In this document: in pieces, positions 43,289-51,516 of the stretch
Layout of the letters: the number at the start of each line of letters is the position of its first letter
How positions within the stretch are numbered: position 1 is the stretch's first letter
Assembly (NCBI GenBank): GCA_017882505.1
Contig: JADGPJ010000007.1
Location: 1-53,149, forward strand
Direction: 5' to 3'
Origin: Solirubrobacterales bacterium
Lineage (GTDB): Bacteria > Actinomycetota > Thermoleophilia > Solirubrobacterales > 70-9
DNA: 53,149 bases
Notes under the pieces: generated by a model
The model's input: only the letters and a program-made list of their open reading frames with translations
The model's database searches: none
Told to the model about the DNA's origin: nothing
Position numbers and translations under genes: made by a program

Positions 43289-43348
43289 TTGACATGCAAA
43301 AGCGTTTCTGCATAAGCTGGCCCCGAATTCTGCAAAAGCGCTTTGTCA
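43289..43348 (+). promoter_or_regulatory. Promoter with two LacI-type operators for the ureohydrolase operon
   Basis: TTGACA (43289-43294) is a consensus -35; with a 16-base spacer, CATAAG (43311-43316) is a candidate -10. TGCAAAAGCGTTTCTGCA (43295-43312) fills the spacer and TGCAAAAGCGCTTTGTCA (43331-43348) lies just downstream. Both share TGCAAAAGCG, with the second core AAAGCGCTTT palindromic. Repressor bound at the first would block RNA polymerase, and the 36-base spacing would suit cooperative binding. The promoter reads toward the GTG at 43392. Confidence 0.6.
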
Positions 43349-43391
43349 CCTGAGAAGAGGCGGCGCCGAAGCCAGCAAGGGGAGTGAGAGA

Positions 43392-44360
43392 GTGAACGCG
43401 GATCCGCCGGATCGGACGATGTGGAACAGCATCCTGCACTCGGGCCTGGCCGGCTCCTTCATGTCTTTTCCCCACGTCCCCCCGGATGCGGATGCGCTGC
43501 GGCAGGCGGGAGCGAAGGCGGCGATCTACGGGATTCCCTTCGACTCGACCTCGATCAGCCGCACCGGCGCCAACTACGGACCGCGCGGGATGCGCGAGGT
43601 CTCCTGTCAGTTCCTCACCTACAACGCGACCCTCGACTTCGACGTCGCCGACGCGCTCGCGCCGGTGGACTGTGGCGACTGCGACCTGGCGCTCGCCAAT
43701 CCGGCCGTCACCTTCGAGCGGGCCAAGGCCGACCTGCTCGAGATCCTCCGTGCCGGTGCCCTGCCGGTGACGCTCGGCGGCGATCACTCGGTGACGATCC
43801 CGGCGGCCTGGGCGGTGCGCGAGCACGTCGCCGACCCCGGCCTGGTCCTGATCGACACCCACCTCGACACCGCCCCGGACGTCGGCGGCGAGGAGCTCAA
43901 CCACTGCTGCCCGATCACCCGCGCCGTCGACGCCGGCTTCGATCCCGCGCGGATGGTCCTGATCGGGATGTCCGGCTGGATGAACCCGCGGACCGAGATC
44001 GAGTACTGCCGGGAGCGCGGAATCCGGGTGATCTGGCTCGAGGAAATCTGGAAGAAGGGCACCGCCTGGGCGGTCGCGGAGGCGGTGAAGGTCGCCCGCG
44101 ACGGCAGCGACGGCGTCTATCTCACCTTCGACGTCGACTCGCTCGACGCGGCGCACGGCGCCGCCACGTGCTGCCCGACGCCGGGCGGACTGACCAGCCG
44201 CGAGGCGATCGAGCTGGTCCGAGGAGTGGCGGCGGGGGGCCTGCTCGGGGTTGACGTCGTCGAGGTCGCCCCGAGCCTCGAGGCAACTCCCGCGACCAGT
44301 CTGATGGGGGTCCGGATCGCCGTCGAGGCGATGGCCTTCCACGCCGGGGCGAGCGTGTAG
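43392..44360 (+). CDS. Ureohydrolase (agmatinase/arginase family)
   Basis: A 322-residue binuclear-metal ureohydrolase. Metal ligands follow the family pattern: GGDHS (His), LIDTHLDT (Asp-x-His-x-Asp) and TFDVDSLD (Asp-x-Asp). Two active-site loops are unusual: ELNHCCPITRA and GAATCCPTPGG each contain a Cys-Cys pair, where agmatinases usually have SHGT-like and PGTGTP-like loops. It probably hydrolyses a guanidino compound, releasing urea. GTG start at 43392 after AAGGGGAGTGAGAG. It is the first gene of a LacI-controlled operon. The exact substrate is unknown. Confidence 0.87.
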   Translation: MNADPPDRTMWNSILHSGLAGSFMSFPHVPPDADALRQAGAKAAIYGIPFDSTSISRTGANYGPRGMREVSCQFLTYNATLDFDVADALAPVDCGDCDLALANPAVTFERAKADLLEILRAGALPVTLGGDHSVTIPAAWAVREHVADPGLVLIDTHLDTAPDVGGEELNHCCPITRAVDAGFDPARMVLIGMSGWMNPRTEIEYCRERGIRVIWLEEIWKKGTAWAVAEAVKVARDGSDGVYLTFDVDSLDAAHGAATCCPTPGGLTSREAIELVRGVAAGGLLGVDVVEVAPSLEATPATSLMGVRIAVEAMAFHAGASV

Positions 44361-44362
44361 GC

Positions 44363-45163
44363 ATGCGGGCGCTTCTCGCTCAGCTGACCCCGGAGCCGGG
44401 GGCGCTCGCTGAGAACGCCGCGCGCGCGGCGGCTGCGATCCGTTCGCGTCCCGAAGCCGATATCGCCGTCTTCCCCGAGCTGTTCCTCAGCGGCTACCGG
44501 CTCGAGGACCTCGACGCGGTCGCCTCTGACGCCGACGGTGCCGAGATGCGGACGATCGCGGCCGCCTGCGCCGGGTCCGAAACGGCGGCGGTGATCGGGT
44601 TCGTCGAGCGGGGTGGGTACGGGTTTCGCAACGCGGTTGCCTGCATCGACCAGGAGGGCCAGTACGTCGCCACCTACCGGAAGGCGCAGCTGTTCGGTGC
44701 CGAGGCGGTTGCCTTCACGGCCGGTGAATCGCTGCTGATCGTCGAGCTGGCCGGCCGCGCCGTGGCGCCACTGATCTGCTTCGACGTCGAGTTCCCGGAG
44801 CTGGCCCGCGCCGCCGCGATGGCCGGAGCCGACCTGCTGGTGACGGTGGCGGCCAACATGGAGCCGTTCGGGCCTGAACACATGATCCACGCGACGGCGC
44901 GAGCGCTCGAGAATCGAATCCCCCACCTCTACGTGAACCGTGGCGGCGGCGAAGGCGACTTCGAGTTCGTCGGCGAAAGCCGCGCCGTCGCCCCCGACGG
45001 CTCGATCACGGCCGAAGCCGCCGGCAGCGCGGACGAGCTGCTTGTCGCCGAGGTCGGCCCGCGTGGAGCCGTGGACTCACGCGTTGACTACCTCGCGTTC
45101 GAACCGAGCCGACTTCCAGTTGAAGTGCACGAAAAGAGCCACTCTCAAGGAGGATTGGGATGA
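44363..45163 (+). CDS. Carbon-nitrogen hydrolase (nitrilase superfamily)
   Basis: A 266-residue nitrilase-superfamily amidase. The Glu-Lys-Cys triad is visible in FPELFLSGY, YRKAQLFG and LICFDVEFPE. Relatives are omega-amidases, N-carbamoylputrescine amidases or other carbon-nitrogen hydrolases. It starts 2 bases after the ureohydrolase stop and overlaps the next gene by 4 bases, so it acts in the same pathway, probably on an amide or N-carbamoyl product derived from the guanidino substrate (inference). Confidence 0.9.
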   Translation: MRALLAQLTPEPGALAENAARAAAAIRSRPEADIAVFPELFLSGYRLEDLDAVASDADGAEMRTIAAACAGSETAAVIGFVERGGYGFRNAVACIDQEGQYVATYRKAQLFGAEAVAFTAGESLLIVELAGRAVAPLICFDVEFPELARAAAMAGADLLVTVAANMEPFGPEHMIHATARALENRIPHLYVNRGGGEGDFEFVGESRAVAPDGSITAEAAGSADELLVAEVGPRGAVDSRVDYLAFEPSRLPVEVHEKSHSQGGLG

Positions 45164-46791
45164 GCATCGGGGAGACGGGCGGGTCCCCAGCGGCCGCGCC
45201 GGAGCTGTTTACGAGGAAAGCCACGGGCCTGGTCCGCGAGGGCCGCACGGTCGACGCGCTCTTCTACAACGTGATGTGGTCGAGCGTCGCCCTGACGTTC
45301 GCCTTCTTCTGGCTTCTGTACTCGTTCTACTACAACGGGTCGAGCGCGATCCTCGCCTTCCTGATCGCGGCGGCGCTGGGTTTGCCGGGGGCGTTCCTCT
45401 ACGCGATGCTGTCGCAGATCATGCCGCGCACCGGAGGCGACTACGTCTTCAACAGCCGCGCGCTTCACCCCTCGATCGGCTTCGCCGCGAACGCCAGCTT
45501 CTGCTTCTGGCTCGCGGTCGTCTACGGCGTCTACACGACCTACTTCGCCACCTATGGAATTGGCGCGTTCAGCCACATGATGGCCGGCTACACCGGCTCC
45601 AGCGGCTGGCTCTCCTTCGGCGAATGGTTCTCGACCGAAGCCGGACTCTTCATCACCGGCACGGTTGCGGTGCTGATCTCGGCCGGGGTCTTCGTCCTCG
45701 GCGGCGTGCGTCTCTTCTTCCGCCTCCAGGTCGGCGCCTTCGTCCTCTACATGCTTGGTGCCTTTCTGCTGCCGGTTCTGATCGGGCTGTTCGGCTCAGA
45801 AGCCGGTTTCATCTCCAACTTCAACGACTACGCCTCCAACCTCGGCGTCGGCAACGCCTTCGGCGCGATGCAGCATTCCGCGACCGAAGCGGGCTTCGTC
45901 CAGTCCGGCTTCGACTTCGAAGCCACGCTCAAATCGGTTTCCGTCTTCTGGTTCATCTTCGGCTTCATCTACTCGAGCAACTACTTCGCGGGCGAGATCC
46001 GGCTGAAGAAGAGGACCCACATGCTCTCCATCCCGGGCGCCGTCGCCGTCGCCGTCGTGGCCCTGCTCCTGCTGACGCCAACCTTCACGGGCGTCGTCAG
46101 CTACGCCACCAACGGCCAGTTCGGCTTCGCCGACCCGGCCGCCTACGGGTTCGCGGGTGCGCCGGCCTACCCGGAGCTGATCGCGATCGCCTCGGGCAGC
46201 GCCGTCTGGGGGACGATCGTGATCCTCGGCTTCAGCGTCGGGCTGCTGATCTGGCTGCCGCAGACGATGATGCTGATCAGCCGCAGCATGTTCGCCTGGT
46301 CCTTCGACCGGATCATGCCCGAGCGCCTCTCCTACGTCGAGCCGCGCTCGCACTCGCCGATCTACGCGATCGCGATCGTCAGCCTGCTGGCCATCGCCAG
46401 CACCGCGATCTACGCCTTCACCGAATGGTTCAGCACGCTCTCGGTGCTGCTCGGCCTCTCGCTGACGCTGCTGGTCACGGCTTTCTCCGGGGTCGCGCTG
46501 CCGTTCACCCAGCCGGCGATGGTCGAGAACTCGCCCTTCAACCGACGGGTCGCCGGCGTGCCGCTGCTGTCGCTCGTCGGTGGGCTCGCCGTGCTGGGCT
46601 TCGGTGGCGCGATCGCGATCCTGCTCTGGGACCCGGGCTCGGGAACCAGCCTCAGCGCCAACCCGGGCAAGCTCGAGCTCGCGATCCTGGTCTACGTGGT
46701 CGCCTTCGCCGTGTATTTCGTCTCGCGCACGATCCGCCGCTCCCAGGGCATCGACATCGAACTGGCCCACACCGAACTCCCACCGGACTAG
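45160..46791 (+). CDS. APC-family amino acid/polyamine permease
   Basis: A 543-residue membrane transporter of the amino acid-polyamine-organocation superfamily, with about 12-13 hydrophobic segments. The first membrane span after a cytoplasmic start (YNVMWSSVALTFAFFWLLYSFYY, split) is followed by a conserved MLSQIMPRTGGDYVF segment, the APC signature. ATG 45160 overlaps the amidase stop (ATGA). In this operon it probably imports the guanidino or amine substrate. Confidence 0.9.
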   Translation: MSIGETGGSPAAAPELFTRKATGLVREGRTVDALFYNVMWSSVALTFAFFWLLYSFYYNGSSAILAFLIAAALGLPGAFLYAMLSQIMPRTGGDYVFNSRALHPSIGFAANASFCFWLAVVYGVYTTYFATYGIGAFSHMMAGYTGSSGWLSFGEWFSTEAGLFITGTVAVLISAGVFVLGGVRLFFRLQVGAFVLYMLGAFLLPVLIGLFGSEAGFISNFNDYASNLGVGNAFGAMQHSATEAGFVQSGFDFEATLKSVSVFWFIFGFIYSSNYFAGEIRLKKRTHMLSIPGAVAVAVVALLLLTPTFTGVVSYATNGQFGFADPAAYGFAGAPAYPELIAIASGSAVWGTIVILGFSVGLLIWLPQTMMLISRSMFAWSFDRIMPERLSYVEPRSHSPIYAIAIVSLLAIASTAIYAFTEWFSTLSVLLGLSLTLLVTAFSGVALPFTQPAMVENSPFNRRVAGVPLLSLVGGLAVLGFGGAIAILLWDPGSGTSLSANPGKLELAILVYVVAFAVYFVSRTIRRSQGIDIELAHTELPPD

Positions 46792-46794
46792 GGA

Positions 46795-47775
46795 GTGGGA
46801 ATCTTTACGGGAAGAGCCTCCCGCGGCGGGAGCCTGCGCCTCTACTACGCGTCCGACATCCACGGAACCGAGGTTCTGTGGCGGAAGTTCCTGCGCGCCC
46901 CGGAGGTCTACAAGGCCTCGGTGCTGGTGATGGGAGGCGACCTGACCGGCAAGGCCGTCGTGCCCCTGGTCGACGACGGGTCGGGCGGATGGGTGGCGCA
47001 GCTCTTCGGGCAGCGGGTCGAGGCCGCGGGGGAGGAGGAGGTGACGAAGGTCGAAGACCGCGTGCGGGCGAACGGCATGTACCCGCACCGGATGACCCGG
47101 GACGAGGTCGACCGCGTCGCCGCGCTGCGCCCGGAGGCGCGCGAAGAGTGGTTCGAGGTGGTGATGCTCGACACCTTCGCCAAGTGGCTCGAGCTGGCGC
47201 CCAAGCGGCTGACCGATCCGGCGGTGCGCTGCTTCGTGATGCCGGGCAACGACGACCCGCCGGGGGTCGACCTGGCGATCGAGCGCGCTGACCGGATCGA
47301 GGCCTGCGACGACCGCGTCGTCGAGTTCGACGGCTACACGATGGTCTCGCTCGGCTACTCGAACCGAACTCCGTTCGACTCGCCGCGCGAGCTCGACGAG
47401 GAGGAGCTGCTGGCCCGCATCGAAGCGCTCGCCTCGGGGGTCGACAACATGGGCCGATGCGTGTTCAATCTCCATGTGCCCCCGTTCGACTCCGGCCTCG
47501 ACACCGCCCCGGAACTCGACGCTGACCTGACCGTGGTGACGGTGGCCGGCCAGCCGAGCATGGCGCCCTGCGGGTCGACGGCGGTTCGCGAGGCCATCGA
47601 GCGCTACCAGCCGCTGGTGTCACTGCACGGGCACGTCCACGAGTCGCGCGGGGCGAACCAGATCGGCCGCACCCTGTGCATCAATCCCGGCAGCGATTAC
47701 CACACCGGCCGCATCTCGGGTTGCCTCGTCCACCTCGCGGAGGAAAAGGCCAACTACCAGTTCGTCGTCGGATAG
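46795..47775 (+). CDS. Metallophosphoesterase
   Basis: A 326-residue calcineurin-like phosphoesterase. Metal motifs are present: YYASDIHG (Asp-x-His), VMGGDLTG, MPGNDDP (the Asn-Asp), FNLHVPP (His) and HGHVHESRG. A region of about 130 residues between the second and third motifs (VEAAGEEEVTKVEDRV and following) is longer than in small phosphatases. GTG start 3 bases after the permease stop, and the next gene follows by 7 bases. Its place in an amine/guanidine operon is unexplained. Confidence 0.85.
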   Translation: MGIFTGRASRGGSLRLYYASDIHGTEVLWRKFLRAPEVYKASVLVMGGDLTGKAVVPLVDDGSGGWVAQLFGQRVEAAGEEEVTKVEDRVRANGMYPHRMTRDEVDRVAALRPEAREEWFEVVMLDTFAKWLELAPKRLTDPAVRCFVMPGNDDPPGVDLAIERADRIEACDDRVVEFDGYTMVSLGYSNRTPFDSPRELDEEELLARIEALASGVDNMGRCVFNLHVPPFDSGLDTAPELDADLTVVTVAGQPSMAPCGSTAVREAIERYQPLVSLHGHVHESRGANQIGRTLCINPGSDYHTGRISGCLVHLAEEKANYQFVVG

Positions 47776-47782
47776 GGCAGCG

Positions 47783-48556
47783 ATGGCGGGGAACCCCGAA
47801 GCGGACCTGACCAGCGAGGCGATTCGCCTGCTCTCCGCGGCAGACGCCGAGGGGATCCCAGCTCGCCTGATCGGCGGCATGGCGATCAGGCTGATCTCCG
47901 GTGACCGCCTCGATCCCGCCTTCGCCCGCGAGATCGCCGACCTCGACTTCGTCGTCGGGCGCAAGGGGGGCCGGGGTCTCGGCGAGCTCCTCGCCACTTC
48001 GGGCTACGAGCCGGACGCGGAGTTCAACGCCCTCCACGGCGCCCGGCGGATGCTGTTCTGGGATCAGGCACACGGCCGTCAGGTGGACGTCTTCGTCGGC
48101 AGCTTCGAGATGTGCCACGCACTTCCCCTGGCCGATCGTCTCGAGCAGCGACCGCAGACCCTGGCGGCGGCGGAGCTGCTGATGACGAAGCTGCAGATCG
48201 TCGAGCTGAACGCAAAGGATCGTGGCGACGCCTTCGCCCTCCTGCATGCCCACGAGGTCTCGGACTCCGACCGTGACCCGAACGGCGGCGACGCGATCAA
48301 CGCCAGCCTGATCTCCTCGCTCACCTCTCACGACTGGGGCCTGCAGCGGACCTTCGAGATCAATTTCGAGCGCCTCACCGTCTCGGCTGGGGAGTTGCAG
48401 ATCGACGCCGGCGGCAAGGAGCTGATTCGCGGGCGCATCGCGCGTTTGAAGGCGGAGATCGAGGTCGCGCCGAAGTCGCGCAAGTGGAAGCTGCGCGACC
48501 GGATCGGCGAGCGTAAGCAGTGGTACGAAACGCCGGAAGAGGTCGACAGGGCCTGA
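47783..48556 (+). CDS. Nucleotidyltransferase-fold protein (AbiEii/MenA-like, uncharacterised)
   Basis: A 257-residue protein. The NTase-fold signature is visible: LIGGMAIRL (Gly31-Gly32) followed by IADLDFVVG (Asp53-x-Asp55). These match the GG and DxD motifs of predicted nucleotidyltransferases, some of which are toxins of type IV toxin-antitoxin systems. No antitoxin-like gene is adjacent; it ends the five-gene LacI-controlled operon and the convergent membrane gene lies 70 bases away. A housekeeping or metabolic role is equally possible. Confidence 0.7.
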   Translation: MAGNPEADLTSEAIRLLSAADAEGIPARLIGGMAIRLISGDRLDPAFAREIADLDFVVGRKGGRGLGELLATSGYEPDAEFNALHGARRMLFWDQAHGRQVDVFVGSFEMCHALPLADRLEQRPQTLAAAELLMTKLQIVELNAKDRGDAFALLHAHEVSDSDRDPNGGDAINASLISSLTSHDWGLQRTFEINFERLTVSAGELQIDAGGKELIRGRIARLKAEIEVAPKSRKWKLRDRIGERKQWYETPEEVDRA

Positions 48557-48626
48557 CCGCGGGCGATCCAGGCCGAGACGATCTCGCCCACCGTCAGCCC
48601 GCTGCAGCCCCCGCCGGGTCGGTCGC

Positions 48627-49268
48627 CTAGATCCACCCCAGCACGGGGCCGAAGACGGCCAACGACGTGGCGACGACGGCCGCCATGGCGCCCACCACCC
48701 GCAGCCGGGCGCGGTCGTCGGGGCGGTCGTAGACGTAGGCGGCGATGAGGAAGAACCAGAGGTATCCGAAGACGACGATCGGGAAGACGAAGGGGAAGTT
48801 CCACCACCAGTACTCCCAGTGGAAGTAGCCGGTGCCGTGGAGCAGCACCTCGACGAAGACGGCGAAGATCGAGAAGCCGAGCGCGATCGTCAGCCGGTTC
48901 GGCAGGCCGAGCAGCTTCGTTCGGGGATCCTCGGGAAGCGTTTTCGCGTAGACGACGCCGGAGATCGCGAACATCAGCGAGATCTCGATCGTCAACCCGA
49001 TCAGGATCAGGTAGGCCGTGTCACCGGTCGCGGTCCACAGTGCGGCGCGGTGGCCGAAGTGGAGGATGAGCGAGTTGGCGATCTCGTTGATCCAGTCGGC
49101 GAGCCAGAAGGCGAGGCCGGCGAGGATCACGTCCCAGCGCCCTCGCTCGACCTCGACCGAGTAGACGTAGAGGACGAGGACGAGCAGCGTGACGACGTAC
49201 CACTTGAACTGCGTCGGGTCGCGCAGCAACCGCTGCGCTTCGACCGTGAAGTCGGTGACCGCGGTCAC
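48627..49268 (-). CDS. Polytopic membrane protein of unknown function
   Basis: A 213-residue integral membrane protein with about six hydrophobic segments (for example FKWYVVTLLVLVLYVY, GFSIFAVFVEVLL, FGYLWFFLIAAYVY). GTG 49268 overlaps the CoA-binding protein stop by 4 bases, so the two are coupled. The frame extends upstream, but the N-terminal additions look like shadow sequence. No catalytic or transporter motif is recognised. Confidence 0.7.
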   Translation of the reverse strand: MTAVTDFTVEAQRLLRDPTQFKWYVVTLLVLVLYVYSVEVERGRWDVILAGLAFWLADWINEIANSLILHFGHRAALWTATGDTAYLILIGLTIEISLMFAISGVVYAKTLPEDPRTKLLGLPNRLTIALGFSIFAVFVEVLLHGTGYFHWEYWWWNFPFVFPIVVFGYLWFFLIAAYVYDRPDDRARLRVVGAMAAVVATSLAVFGPVLGWI

Positions 49269-49741
49269 ACCTTCCTTGGGACGTTGCCACTCCAGGTGAG
49301 GGCGATGCGCATCGCCTTGTGACCGAGATCGGCGGTGGGGCCGAACATGCACGGGCAGCCGCCGTCGATCACGGTCAATCCCCGCTGGCGGCCGTACTCG
49401 GTGGCCTTCTCGGAGACGCTCCCGGTGCCGGGGCCGCGGTGCATCCAGACGTGCTTGATGGCGAGGTCGGCACACTCGCGAACCGTCGCTTCGGCGAGCT
49501 CGGGCCTGGTCGCGATCACGACCGCATCGACGCCACCGGGTATCGAGCGCAGGTCGGGATAGCAGGCGTCTCCTTCGACGACGTCCGTGTTGGGATTGAC
49601 GGCGAAGACTTCATAGCCGCGCTCCCGAAGGCGCTTGTACACGACGTTGCTGCCGTGGGATTTCGGGTCTCTGGACACGCCGGTGACCGCCACCCGCTTG
49701 TTGGCCAGGAACTCCGATGCGGCCTCTTTGATCTTCTGCAT
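49265..49741 (-). CDS. CoA-binding domain protein
   Basis: A 158-residue Rossmann-fold CoA-binding protein. RVAVTGVSRDPKSHGSNVVYKRLRERGYEVFAVNP covers the first strands in two halves (about 17-51), followed by DAVVIATRPELAEATVRECADLAIKHVWMHRG (split), typical of YccU/CoA-binding domain proteins related to the N-terminus of acyl-CoA synthetases. ATG at 49741 gives the family start. It overlaps the downstream membrane gene by 4 bases. Its role is unknown. Confidence 0.85.
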   Translation of the reverse strand: MQKIKEAASEFLANKRVAVTGVSRDPKSHGSNVVYKRLRERGYEVFAVNPNTDVVEGDACYPDLRSIPGGVDAVVIATRPELAEATVRECADLAIKHVWMHRGPGTGSVSEKATEYGRQRGLTVIDGGCPCMFGPTADLGHKAMRIALTWSGNVPRKV

Positions 49742-49996
49742 GGCACCTTCCCTTCGAGAGGCGGCCTGACGAAGCCGCGATCGAGCACGGGTGTACAAGC
49801 GAACCTTTGCGCGACGAGGGCCGGGGCGCATCCGGGCGCGGCGCGGATCCGTGCTGCGGCGAAGTACGTACCCGCCACTCGAGCGAGCGCCGCTGATCGC
49901 CAGCCTGGCTCCGCCGCCGCGGGCAGTTTGGGCAGCGGTCGGTCTCGCCCCGGGTAGGGTGCCTCCAGCGGTATCCGCAACCGAACGGAGAGGTGC

Positions 49997-50344
49997 ATGA
50001 CCGACTCAGCGAAAGGGCCCGAACCGCCTTATCACCTCCTCCTCGAGGGGGACGAGGTTCGGGTCGCCGAGACCGCGCTGACCCTGCTCATCTCCGACGA
50101 GGCGCATGAGCCACAGATCCGCCGGCTGGCGCGAGAGGTCCTCGCGGGTCTGGGGGAGGATCCCGGGGAGAACGGAGTTCTTTCCTTGACGCTCGCGCCC
50201 CAGCAGATGCGGATCACGCATACCGCGGTCAGGATCTTGCTCGACGACCTGCAGCGCGGGCAGGCTGCCGAGCGCGAGATCCTGCGGGGGATTCTGGAGA
50301 AGCTCCCCGACGAGCACACCATGCGCGCGATCCAGCTCGACTAG
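49997..50344 (+). CDS. Small acidic protein of unknown function
   Basis: A 115-residue soluble acidic protein, not recognised. It has two internally similar helical segments (VAETALTLLISDEAHEPQIRRLAREVL and ITHTAVRILLDDLQRGQAAER, quoted in part), suggesting a helical repeat pair. AACGGAGAGG before ATG 49997 is a good ribosome site. It is divergent from the CoA-binding protein across a 255-base gap with no other feature, and is followed by another unknown gene. Confidence 0.72.
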   Translation: MTDSAKGPEPPYHLLLEGDEVRVAETALTLLISDEAHEPQIRRLAREVLAGLGEDPGENGVLSLTLAPQQMRITHTAVRILLDDLQRGQAAEREILRGILEKLPDEHTMRAIQLD

Positions 50345-50430
50345 CGCCTTCCCGCGCGAGAGGAGGGACCGGCCCCCGATCGAACGTTGCGTCGGCTCAT
50401 GCCGGGGCGACGCCGGTAGTCTGGGCCGGG

Positions 50431-50946
50431 ATGGGGCTCTTCGACAAGCTGAAGGAGAAGGGTCGCGGGATAGTGACCGCGGCCAAGCCCGCCGACGGAG
50501 TCGAGGCGCAGCCTCTCGAGCAGGTGCAGCAGCGCCTGCTGGCGATTTCGGGGAAGGGAATCGAGACCGGCAGCGACGAGGGCGAGGTCGTGATCTCCTG
50601 GTCGGCCAAGGTCGCCGGCGCCGGTGCCGGCGGCGGCGAGTACGAGTACCTCTACCGTGCGATCCGGCTGAAGCTCGACGAGGACGAGCACAGCGCCAGC
50701 GCTCTCTGCTTCAAGACCACCACCGAGGCCGAGGTCGGCTCCGGGGGCTTCTCCGCGTCCAAGGGCTGGGAGAAGGGGCAGCACATCGGCTCGGAGTCGG
50801 TCCAGGTGATTGCCTGGCTCGGACCCCACCGGACCGAGGGCGGGGCCGACGAGCGCGGCTACAAGTTCTCCTGGTCGGATCTGCGCGACCCGGCGATCGA
50901 GGCTGTGACCGGCGCCGGTTGGACGTACAAGCCGAGGAAGTTCTAG
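50431..50946 (+). CDS. Hypothetical soluble protein
   Basis: A 171-residue soluble protein, not recognised. It begins MGLFDKLKEKGRG, an amphipathic or basic N-terminus, then a beta-rich body (ISWSAKVAGAGAGGGEYEYLYRAIRLKL) ending SWSDLRDPAIEAVTGAGWTY. Codon bias is like its neighbours, and it lies 25 bases before the pyrophosphatase gene in the same direction, so it is probably a real gene. ATG 50431 is preceded by a weak ribosome site. Confidence 0.72.
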   Translation: MGLFDKLKEKGRGIVTAAKPADGVEAQPLEQVQQRLLAISGKGIETGSDEGEVVISWSAKVAGAGAGGGEYEYLYRAIRLKLDEDEHSASALCFKTTTEAEVGSGGFSASKGWEKGQHIGSESVQVIAWLGPHRTEGGADERGYKFSWSDLRDPAIEAVTGAGWTYKPRKF

Positions 50947-50971
50947 GGCCGCCCCGCCCACCGCTCGACCG

Positions 50972-51493
50972 ATGACCCACGTCGATCTCACCGAGCAGCT
51001 GCTGGCCTTCGTCGAGATCCCCAAGGGCGGTCGCAACAAGTACGAGTACGACGAGGAGAGCGGCCGGATCGTGCTCGACCGCTTCCTCTCCTCGTCGATG
51101 GTCTACCCGGCCGATTACGGCTTCCTGATGGGGCACCGCGGCAGCGACGGCGATCCCCTCGACTGCCTCGTCTGCGTTTCGGAGGCGACCTTCCCCGGTT
51201 GCGTGATTCCGGTCAACCCGGTGGCTATGTTCGAGATGGAGGACGAGGCGGGGATCGACGACAAGATCGTCTGCGTCCCCGTCAGCGACCCGGGCTGGAA
51301 CGCGGTCACCTGCCTCGAGGAGCTTCCCGAGCAGCTCAAACTCGAGATCCCTCACTTCTTCTCGGTCTACAAGGACCTCGAGCACGAGGAGGTCAAGGTC
51401 GGCGGCTGGAAGTCTCGCGAGGAGGCGGAAGCGACGATGAAAGAGGCCCGCCGGCGCCAGCTCGACTACGACGCCGAAAACGGTCGCGGCTGA
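50972..51493 (+). CDS. ppa: Inorganic pyrophosphatase
   Basis: A 173-residue family I inorganic pyrophosphatase, which hydrolyses pyrophosphate and drives biosynthesis. The signature DGDPLDC (family D-x-D-P-x-D) is at about residues 59-65, after VYPADYGF, and KYEYDEESGRIVLDRFL is the typical N-terminal substrate-binding region. Length matches bacterial enzymes. ATG 50972. Housekeeping gene. Confidence 0.96.
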   Translation: MTHVDLTEQLLAFVEIPKGGRNKYEYDEESGRIVLDRFLSSSMVYPADYGFLMGHRGSDGDPLDCLVCVSEATFPGCVIPVNPVAMFEMEDEAGIDDKIVCVPVSDPGWNAVTCLEELPEQLKLEIPHFFSVYKDLEHEEVKVGGWKSREEAEATMKEARRRQLDYDAENGRG

Positions 51494-51516
51494 ATCAGCC
51501 GTAGTCACCGGCCCGC

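Noticed and set aside
47783-48556. A type IV toxin-antitoxin system
   Set aside because: The NTase-like protein has no adjacent antitoxin gene, and it is the last gene of a metabolic operon.
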